Under the pieces are notes generated by a model. The model worked only from the letters and a program-made list of their open reading frames with translations, was not told the DNA's origin and made no database searches. Positions 5,326-10,784 of a DNA stretch of 10,784 bases are shown here, piece after piece (positions within the stretch are counted from its first letter, which is position 1; each line of letters opens with the position of its first letter). Where the stretch lies: assembly GCA_036477795.1 (NCBI GenBank), contig JAZGDL010000508.1, forward strand, positions 1-10,784, written 5' to 3'. The translations under genes were made by a program, and so were the position numbers. The stretch is from JAZGDL01 sp036477795. GTDB lineage: Bacteria > Planctomycetota > Phycisphaerae > UBA1845.

Positions 5326-5904
5326 ATGGATCGAGACGCGGCGATGGATCTCTTGAGAGAACACGTGAAAAAGGAGGCGCTCATCTGTCACATGTTGGCG
5401 ATCGAAGCGGCCATGGGACACTACGCCAAGCACTTCGGTGAAGATGAGCAGGTCTGGCGCATCACCGGTCTGCTTCACGATTTCGACTACGAGAAGTTTC
5501 CTGAACCGCCTGACCACACACGTGAGGGCGCGAAAATCCTGCGCGAACGCGGCGTCGACGAGGAGATCGTGGGGGCGATCCTATCGCATGCCGATTGGAA
5601 CCTGGACGAATGCCCGCGGGATAGCCTGATGCGCAAGACCTTGTTTGCGGTGGACGAGCTGTGCGGGTTCATCTACGCGGCGGCGCTGGTGCGGCCGGAG
5701 CGGCTTTCCGGCATGAAAGCCAAGAGTGTTCGCAAGAAGATGAAGCAGAAATCATTCGCCGCTGCGGTGTCACGCGATGACATTGTAAAAGGAGCGGAGC
5801 TGCTGGGCGTCGATCTGAACGAACACATCGAAGCGTGCATCGCCGCGATGTCGACAATCGCCGGCCCACTGGGACTGGAACCACCGGCTGCGACGGAACA
5901 GTAG
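5326..5904 (+). CDS. HD-domain metal-dependent hydrolase
   Basis: About 192 residues with a full HD-superfamily metal site: His22 (CHMLAIEAAM), His51-Asp52 (GLLHDFDYEKFP), His64 (PPDHTREG), His88 (ILSHADW) and Asp110 (AVDELCG). This pattern matches the stand-alone HDIG-type predicted hydrolases common in bacteria, whose substrates are mostly unknown (phosphate esters or nucleotides in studied relatives). The GGAG at 5315-5318 is seven bases before ATG 5326; ATG 5323 is also in frame but too close, and the GTG at 5206 would add a low-complexity N-terminus. It is divergent from the kinase gene and convergent with the TPR gene, so it is probably transcribed alone. Confidence 0.85.
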   Translation: MDRDAAMDLLREHVKKEALICHMLAIEAAMGHYAKHFGEDEQVWRITGLLHDFDYEKFPEPPDHTREGAKILRERGVDEEIVGAILSHADWNLDECPRDSLMRKTLFAVDELCGFIYAAALVRPERLSGMKAKSVRKKMKQKSFAAAVSRDDIVKGAELLGVDLNEHIEACIAAMSTIAGPLGLEPPAATEQ

Positions 5905-5935
5905 AGGAACGTGCATGATACCGATCGCGAGATGC

Positions 5936-6009
5936 GTAGGGTCCGCCGTGCGGACCACGAACGCGAGATCGACGGGCGGCCACGGGGTGGTCCGCACGGC
6001 GGACCCTAC
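5936..6009. repeat. Perfect REP/BIME-like inverted pair between convergent genes
   Basis: Left arm 5936-5957 is GTAG, GGTCCGC, CGT loop, GCGGACC and A; right arm 5988-6009 is its exact 22-base reverse complement, ending CTAC. Each arm is a hairpin on its own and the two together form a larger one around a 30-base spacer. It sits between the stops of the HD-hydrolase and TPR genes. The same hairpin unit is built into repeat copies B and C. Confidence 0.88.
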
Positions 6010-6048
6010 CGTGCTCCCGCACGACGGCCGTATCCCGGTTGATGATCC

Positions 6049-7167
6049 TTACGGCGAGTGAACCCCGGCGGTTGGGGGCGTTTCATCTACCGGCAGCGCG
6101 CGGAGTTGATCGAGAATCTGCCTGGCGTCTTTGCTCAGCGGATAGAGCTCGATGATGCGGTCGGCGACCTTGGCGGCGGCGTCGGTATTGCCGATCCGTA
6201 TTAACAGCCGGGCGGCGTCGACGAGCAGCGGCTCGGGCGGTTGGTCGCCCGCTTTTCTCAGCCCTCGTCCAGCCCACTCCAGCGCCTGATGGGCAGCCGT
6301 TCTGGCGGCGATATCCGCCTGCTCCTGGATGAGCCGGGAGGTTTCCAGATAAAGCTCGATCTTGTCGGGATGGGCCTGAAGCTTGAGTTGGGCGATCCTG
6401 AGCAGCAGTTGAACGCACTGGTTCGCTTTGGTGAGTGTCACGATGCTTCCTCCGGATTGCCGCGCCTCAGCCATGGCCAGGTCCTTGGCGAAGCGCCCGG
6501 CCTGCTCCGCACCGGCGAGCTGTCCGTTGAGTAGCAGGGCCTCGGCAAGAAGCATGTACGCGTCAGCGCCAATCTCGGTTCCCAGCAGCTTGATTGCCTC
6601 GCGGGCGTGTCGAATGGCCGTCTCGCGATCCAGCAACCTGGCGGCGCATCTAGCCAGCGCGCTATGGCAGCGCGCCTCGCGAGGATTCAACTCGACGGCC
6701 TTGAGCAGCATGGGTTTGGCCATCTTGTCGAACTGGATGGACTGGTACACCTGCCCGAGGATGAAATGGACCTCCCAATCGTTCTGCCCGGCCCGCGATT
6801 TCTGCCAGTCCCTCAACCTGCCGAGAGCCTCCTGTGGACGACCGCTCAGCACCAGCATCCGGCCCTGGTAGTATTTCGCCCGGCGGTTCCCGGGCTCACG
6901 TCCAAAAGCGAAGTTGAGGAATGCATGGGACCGCTGCAGGGCTGCTGTCGCTTTAGGACCCTGACTCGTCTCAGCGATGCGCAAGTCGATCAGCGCCCGA
7001 TCTAAGGCTTCCGCGACACTTACCGGCGCCGCCAAGCCCACGGATTCGAATCCGTGGGTTTCCCCACGTTCCGTCTGCGGGGCAGGTGATTGGCCGGACG
7101 CCGTAAGGGCAGACGCTACAGCAGCCCAAACGATCATCAGGTACGCAGTAGTGGTAGCCGGTTTCAT
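6049..7167 (-). CDS. Exported TPR-repeat protein
   Basis: A 372-residue protein with a signal peptide or N-terminal anchor (MKPATTTAYLMIVWAAVASA, possible cleavage after LTASGQ). It is followed by helical tetratricopeptide-type repeats: AKYYQGRMLVLSGRPQEAL, VHFILGQVYQSIQFDKMAKPM, ARCHSALARCAARLLDRETA and ADAYMLLAEALLLNGQLAGA. A more degenerate helical C-terminal half ends in DAAAKVADRIIELYPLSKDA. TPR proteins are scaffolds for protein-protein contacts; the partner is not known. I chose ATG 7167 because the signal peptide starts there; the longer frame to 7350 runs through low-complexity tandem repeats. No strong ribosome binding site precedes it. It follows fliS on the same strand after 252 bases of repeats, so co-transcription with the flagellar genes is possible but not shown. 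Confidence 0.8.
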   Translation of the reverse strand: MKPATTTAYLMIVWAAVASALTASGQSPAPQTERGETHGFESVGLAAPVSVAEALDRALIDLRIAETSQGPKATAALQRSHAFLNFAFGREPGNRRAKYYQGRMLVLSGRPQEALGRLRDWQKSRAGQNDWEVHFILGQVYQSIQFDKMAKPMLLKAVELNPREARCHSALARCAARLLDRETAIRHAREAIKLLGTEIGADAYMLLAEALLLNGQLAGAEQAGRFAKDLAMAEARQSGGSIVTLTKANQCVQLLLRIAQLKLQAHPDKIELYLETSRLIQEQADIAARTAAHQALEWAGRGLRKAGDQPPEPLLVDAARLLIRIGNTDAAAKVADRIIELYPLSKDARQILDQLRALPVDETPPTAGVHSP

Positions 7168-7295
7168 CAGACGCGGTGTCGCTTCATTGGCAGTCACACG
7201 CCGGGTGCGAGAAGGGATTCTCGCACCAGCGGTCCAATGGACTATAGGAGAAGAAGGGGGCGGAGGGAAGGCAGAAAGGGACGTAGGGGGAGCAA

Positions 7296-7327
7296 AGGCA
7301 CGGAGGCACGAAGGCACGAAGGCACGA
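7296..7327. repeat. Tandem 8-mer AGGCACGA, four units
   Basis: One AGGCACGG unit followed by three exact AGGCACGA units, in the gap between the fliS and TPR genes. It belongs to a purine-rich stretch (7250-7340) of low complexity that holds no gene on either strand. Confidence 0.85.
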
Positions 7328-7347
7328 AGGGGGAGGTGGCTGGCGCT

Positions 7348-7408
7348 CAATAGTCAATGGTCAATCCCCAACCCGCAATCCGCAATCCGCAATCTTCACT
7401 CTTCACTC
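7348..7408 (-). repeat. Heptamer array, copy D, downstream of fliS
   Basis: Read on the minus strand: GAGTGAA twice, GATTGCG three times, GGTTGGG, GATTGAC, CATTGAC, TATTG. These are the same 7-base units as in copies 0, A, B and C, in the same orientation relative to the gene they follow. It begins 12 bases after the fliS stop. The GTAG hairpin pair and conserved tail are missing here. Confidence 0.85.
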
Positions 7409-7419
7409 CCCCGGCGGCG

Positions 7420-7905
7420 TCAGCCTTGGACGGAAATCGGCCCTTCCCGGTTCGTCTGGACCAGGTCGCCGTCGGCCTCCTCGGCCCGTAGATGGGACAC
7501 TTTTTCCATCAGTATCACCCAGGTCTCCCTCTGGTGATGGAGGATCTTCAGGGCGTCGTCGATGTCCGAAGCGTCCCGCCGGACGCTGGCGTTGACCAGC
7601 TTTCGGTAGACGAAATTGAAAAGGGCCGACATCTTCTCGCAGACTTCTTTGTTGATCTCAGGCTTCAACCCCGCGTCCATCTCCAGGACGATCTTCTGGG
7701 AACGGCTCAAAGCGTTGTAGGTTTCTTCAGGATCGTTGTCGAGGATGGCCTGTCGCCCCTTGAGCGCGAACCGGATAGCCCCGTCGTAGAGCATGAGTTG
7801 GAGCTGCTCCGGCGAAGCCTGCATGACCGCATTGCGCAAATAGCTGTTGGGCTGTGCACCGTTCATCTCAACGGGGTTATCGGCGTGGGACGGTGGCTGA
7901 AACAT
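7420..7905 (-). CDS. fliS: Flagellar export chaperone FliS
   Basis: A 161-residue FliS. The family signature is NSYLRNAVMQASPEQLQLML and YDGAIRFALKGRQAI near residues 20-54, followed by the usual four-helix pattern (NALSRSQKIVLEMDAGL, MSALFNFVYRKLVNA, DALKILHHQRETWVILMEKV). FliS binds the C-terminus of newly made flagellin in the cytoplasm, prevents premature assembly and hands it to the type III export gate. The protein is somewhat longer than common FliS (about 130 residues), with extra residues at both ends. ATG 7905 has GGA seven bases upstream; ATG 7866 is a second possibility and would remove the extra N-terminal segment. It lies downstream of fliD on the same strand, the common fliD-fliS order, but with an unusually wide gap of 209 bases. 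Confidence 0.93.
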   Translation of the reverse strand: MFQPPSHADNPVEMNGAQPNSYLRNAVMQASPEQLQLMLYDGAIRFALKGRQAILDNDPEETYNALSRSQKIVLEMDAGLKPEINKEVCEKMSALFNFVYRKLVNASVRRDASDIDDALKILHHQRETWVILMEKVSHLRAEEADGDLVQTNREGPISVQG

Positions 7906-7982
7906 CTATTTCCGCACCAGCCCGCGAGTGCCCGCCATGTTCCGATAACGATGCTACTGCGAGCAAGGAACTGTGAACGTGT

Positions 7983-8057
7983 CGGGTGCCGCCTTCCGCT
8001 TGCTGCCAGTGCTCCTGGGTGACAAGACACGGGCGGACAAGCCGCCCGTGGCACCCG
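7983..8057. repeat. REP-like hairpin between fliD and fliS
   Basis: CACGGGCGG (8028-8036) and CCGCCCGTG (8042-8050) form a perfect nine-pair stem around ACAAG. An outer pair, CGGGTGCC (7983-7990) and GGCACCCG (8050-8057), could close a larger structure. It lies in the 209-base gap inside the presumed fliD-fliS transcript, so it could end or thin transcription or protect the fliD message 3' end. No T-run is present. The rest of the gap shows no gene. Confidence 0.6.
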
Positions 8058-8114
8058 CGCTGACGCCCCATCTATTCCGTCTCTGCGTGCTCCGCGGTGA
8101 ATCATCCGCGATAA

Positions 8115-10784
8115 CTACGCGGAAAAGGCGCCGGCGGCGAGACCGGTCACCACGCCTAAGGCGCTTTGGGCGCCCTGCAAGCTGGCCAGTGCGGTTTCCA
8201 TCGCGCGGAACTGCCGCTCGAGACGCACGCGCTTGCGGGCCAGAAGTTCCTGCAGCCCTTCGATGCGATCGTTGAACAGTTCTTCCCGGCCTTCGAGCAG
8301 GTCGTCGCGCCGGGCGAGGAGCCCGTCGAAGCTGATGGTAAGTTCGTCGAGCATGTCGTTGAGCCTGTTGCCGACCCCGGTTTCCTCAGCGGTGAAGAGT
8401 GTTTCAACGGCCTCGGGATTCTCGGTATAGCGCTCGCGAAAGCGCTCCTCATCAAAGGAAAGTCGACCGCCCTTGCCGACGTTGATACCGACCATGACCA
8501 GGCGGTCAAAGCCGGGAGGCGCGTCGGGGACTTTCGCCGTCACCGAGCTGCGCAGCCGATTCAGAATTATGTTGACGGTGCTGTCACCGAACAGCACGCC
8601 GCGCACGTTGGTTTCGGCGTCGAAGCGGGTTTGCTCAGCGATGGTGTTCATCACGCCGTTGTAGTTGCTGACGAAAGTCTTCAGATCGCTGACGATGCGG
8701 TCCACGTCCTGGGTGATGGTCAGCTCAACCGGCGTGTCCGAGGTGCCCACCAGGTTGATGGTTACACCCTCCAGTACGTCGGAGAGGGAGTTGGTCGAAC
8801 TGGACAGTATGATGGGGTTTTCCGCTCCGGCGCCGCCGAAGAACACCACCGCGTCCTGGGCCTGTACCAGCGTATCGAAGGACAGGCCGGTACTGCCGGT
8901 ATCCAGCAGAAGCCGGCCCCTGGTGCCGGAGACCTGGGAGCTGACCACCAGATGAAACGGGGTGTTGGCGCTGCCGTCGTTGACGATGCCGGCCTCGACG
9001 TCGATGCCCAGGGCGTTGATCTTGGCCCGCACCTCATCGAGGGTGTCGTCCGCGTCGACTTCCACGCGGTATTCAAACGACCCGTCAATGCGTTGAAGCG
9101 TCTCGCCGTTCTCGTCGAACGCCTTACCCGCGCCGGCGATGTTCAAATCCTTAGCCGTCCTGCCGCCGGCGTCGTCGGTGATGGAGAGCGTGCCGCCGCC
9201 GGATTTGTCGATGATCTCGATGCCGTCGCCGTTTTCGTTGATGCGGGCTTCGACGTCGATCGAACGGGCCAGGGCGTTGATCACCTCGATGATGTCAGTC
9301 ACCGTTGTCTGATTCTCGGTGATGTTGACGCTCACCGCCGACCCGTCAGAGGCGGTAATAGTGAAGCGGCCGGTCGCCACTCCACGCCCGTTGTTGAGCG
9401 ATTCCAGCCTGGTCGCCTCGGAGATGTATTGCAGTTGCGTGTTGCCCGTATCCAGATTACGGGTAGTGGTCTGCACGTCGCCGAAATCCACATTGAACAG
9501 ATCAGCCACGGTGCGGCCGGCGGAGCCGACGTCCTTCAGTCGCGTCGCGCCGGACCCCCCGGAATGATCCTCAAAGATGATGCCGTTGCTTGCGTCGTTG
9601 AGCCGCGCGGTGACGGCCACGCCGGCGGCTTCGGTTCCGGCGTTGAACAGGTCGATCAGCTCCTGCACACTGCTGGGCGGCGCCGCGGAGAAGTCCACTT
9701 CGACCTGATTGCCGGCTGCGTCCTGAACCTTCACCTCGCCCAAACTGACCCCGCGACCGCCGCGAAGCGACGAAAGCAGGACCGAGTTCAAACCGGCCAG
9801 CACATCGCGGGCGACGAATCGGCCGCTCTGCGATTCACCGATCAGGCCCAACTGCTGGGCGGTGCGGGAATTCTCCTCGCCGGCTTCGACGGTGAACTCC
9901 GCACCGGAGCGGCTGAGAAGTTCGAGGCCGCGCCCGCTCTCGCTGATGCCGGCGACGATGTCCTGATTGCGGACCGGGTTCGCCGGATCGGTGGCATCGA
10001 CGGCGTAATTGATGGCCCGGATGACGTCGCCCAGCGAGCTGATCCGGTAGATCTCGCTGCCGGTGAAGGTTGTCTGGTCGGTGTCAGCGACGATGCCCAG
10101 GTCGCCGGCGGCATTGCCGGCGGTGCCCTCGATCTTCAGATTGCCCGGCGACGTTCCGTCAGCCGGAGTCGAGTTGTCGTTGATCACCAACTGCCCCTTC
10201 AACGCCCCCACCGTCGCGCTGACCTCGATGCCGGCGGCGTTGATGGCGTCGATCAGATCTCCGATGGTGGCGATCGAATCGTCAACAACGACGTCGGCGG
10301 ACTGCCCGGCGCGGTTGGTGATTTTGATGGTGCCCGAGCGGACGCCGTTGCCGCTGTTGAGCACGTCGAGATGCGTGTCCCTCGTAAGCAGCCCGCGCAG
10401 CCCGACGGTGAAGGTATTGCCGCCCGAGGTGATTTTGATGTCCTGGTTCAACTTGCCGATGCTGACCCCGTTGCCGTCGTTGAGAATCGATAGCTGTGTT
10501 CCGTCGAATAGATGGATAATGCGATCGCCGGTGATGGTGCCGTCGCTTCCGTTCTTGGCGATTCCCAAATCTTCAGCGGCGTGTCCCCCACCCAGGTCGC
10601 GCACGTTGATGCTCCCACCGGCTGAGTCCGTCAGGACCAGGTGGTCGCCCTCCGCCAGGGCGCTGACGGCGATGTCCGTGCGGCTGTTGATTTCAACCAG
10701 AACGTCTTCGACGGTTAGGGCGGTGCTCAGATCGATGGCGGCCTTCTCTCCGGCGCTGTCGGTGATTTCGATGGTGCCCCGACG
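8115..10784 (-). CDS. fliD: Flagellar filament capping protein FliD, enlarged, N-terminus outside the window
   Basis: An open frame of 889 codons runs from the stop at 8115 to the window edge, so the start is not seen; an internal GTG at 10604 is not the start because the same repeat pattern continues upstream. The C-terminal 250 residues are FliD-like: NPIILSSSTNSLSDVLEGVTIN, LKTFVSNYNGVM, VGINVGKGGRLSFDEERFRE, and a final coiled coil with ERQFRAMETALASLQGAQSAL. The rest is a chain of diverged repeats of about 100-130 residues, most with LxSLNNGRGV, a beta-rich segment, a helix with IGDLIDAINA or VTDIIEVINA, and GGRTAKDLNIA; they resemble flagellin IN motifs. FliD forms the cap at the filament tip and folds incoming flagellin. 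Classical FliD is roughly 450-700 residues, so this one is much expanded. It heads the minus-strand block with fliS. Confidence 0.92.
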   Translation of the reverse strand, partial: RRGTIEITDSAGEKAAIDLSTALTVEDVLVEINSRTDIAVSALAEGDHLVLTDSAGGSINVRDLGGGHAAEDLGIAKNGSDGTITGDRIIHLFDGTQLSILNDGNGVSIGKLNQDIKITSGGNTFTVGLRGLLTRDTHLDVLNSGNGVRSGTIKITNRAGQSADVVVDDSIATIGDLIDAINAAGIEVSATVGALKGQLVINDNSTPADGTSPGNLKIEGTAGNAAGDLGIVADTDQTTFTGSEIYRISSLGDVIRAINYAVDATDPANPVRNQDIVAGISESGRGLELLSRSGAEFTVEAGEENSRTAQQLGLIGESQSGRFVARDVLAGLNSVLLSSLRGGRGVSLGEVKVQDAAGNQVEVDFSAAPPSSVQELIDLFNAGTEAAGVAVTARLNDASNGIIFEDHSGGSGATRLKDVGSAGRTVADLFNVDFGDVQTTTRNLDTGNTQLQYISEATRLESLNNGRGVATGRFTITASDGSAVSVNITENQTTVTDIIEVINALARSIDVEARINENGDGIEIIDKSGGGTLSITDDAGGRTAKDLNIAGAGKAFDENGETLQRIDGSFEYRVEVDADDTLDEVRAKINALGIDVEAGIVNDGSANTPFHLVVSSQVSGTRGRLLLDTGSTGLSFDTLVQAQDAVVFFGGAGAENPIILSSSTNSLSDVLEGVTINLVGTSDTPVELTITQDVDRIVSDLKTFVSNYNGVMNTIAEQTRFDAETNVRGVLFGDSTVNIILNRLRSSVTAKVPDAPPGFDRLVMVGINVGKGGRLSFDEERFRERYTENPEAVETLFTAEETGVGNRLNDMLDELTISFDGLLARRDDLLEGREELFNDRIEGLQELLARKRVRLERQFRAMETALASLQGAQSALGVVTGLAAGAFSA

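Noticed and set aside
8166..10493. 775-codon open frame on the plus strand, antisense to fliD
   Set aside because: It mirrors fliD in a GC-rich gene where one antisense frame stays open through codon bias. Its translation has no recognisable domain, while the minus strand has clear FliD motifs.

Overview
The window is GC-rich and looks like part of a planctomycete chromosome (Phycisphaerae-like). The grounds are a secreted protein with an IPTL-CTERM-type sorting tail (IPTVSEWG, hydrophobic helix, RRRR tail), a Cys-rich C-x-GG-x-N-x-G-x-x-C motif, a large FliD built of repeated IN-type motifs, and many dispersed palindromic repeats between genes. The taxonomic call is inference; there is no marker gene here.

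Left third (1-4150): an accessory, repeat-rich region. A trypsin-like secreted protease gene (294-1557) is broken by one extra base in a run of eight C. Two toxin-antitoxin-type pairs follow on the same strand: a minimal nucleotidyltransferase with a HEPN protein (1951-2707), and a DUF433 protein with a DUF5615 PIN-like protein (3178-3768). Copies of one composite repeat lie before, between and after these units. The repeat consists, in order, of the last codons of an IPTL-CTERM gene ending in TGA, a heptamer tandem array (GATTGNN), a pair of GTAG-footed hairpins (REP/BIME-like), and a block of about 140 bp containing a strong hairpin. The shared TGA anchors lie at 1557, 2775 and 3997, spaced 1218 and 1222 bp, so each toxin-antitoxin pair sits in a cassette of nearly equal length bounded by direct repeats. 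This repeat-bounded layout is the most unusual feature of the window.

Middle (4150-5904): an aminoglycoside-phosphotransferase-fold kinase on the minus strand is divergent from an HD-domain metal-dependent hydrolase on the plus strand. Perfect or near-perfect inverted repeats occupy both flanking convergent intergenic regions.

Right half (6049-10784): a minus-strand flagellar block reading fliD (5' end outside the window), fliS, then a secreted or membrane-anchored TPR protein. FliD is the filament cap and FliS is the flagellin export chaperone; the TPR protein has no evident flagellar signature. A REP-like hairpin lies between fliD and fliS, and another heptamer array lies between fliS and the TPR gene.

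No rRNA, tRNA, CRISPR array, transposase or integrase gene was found in the window.
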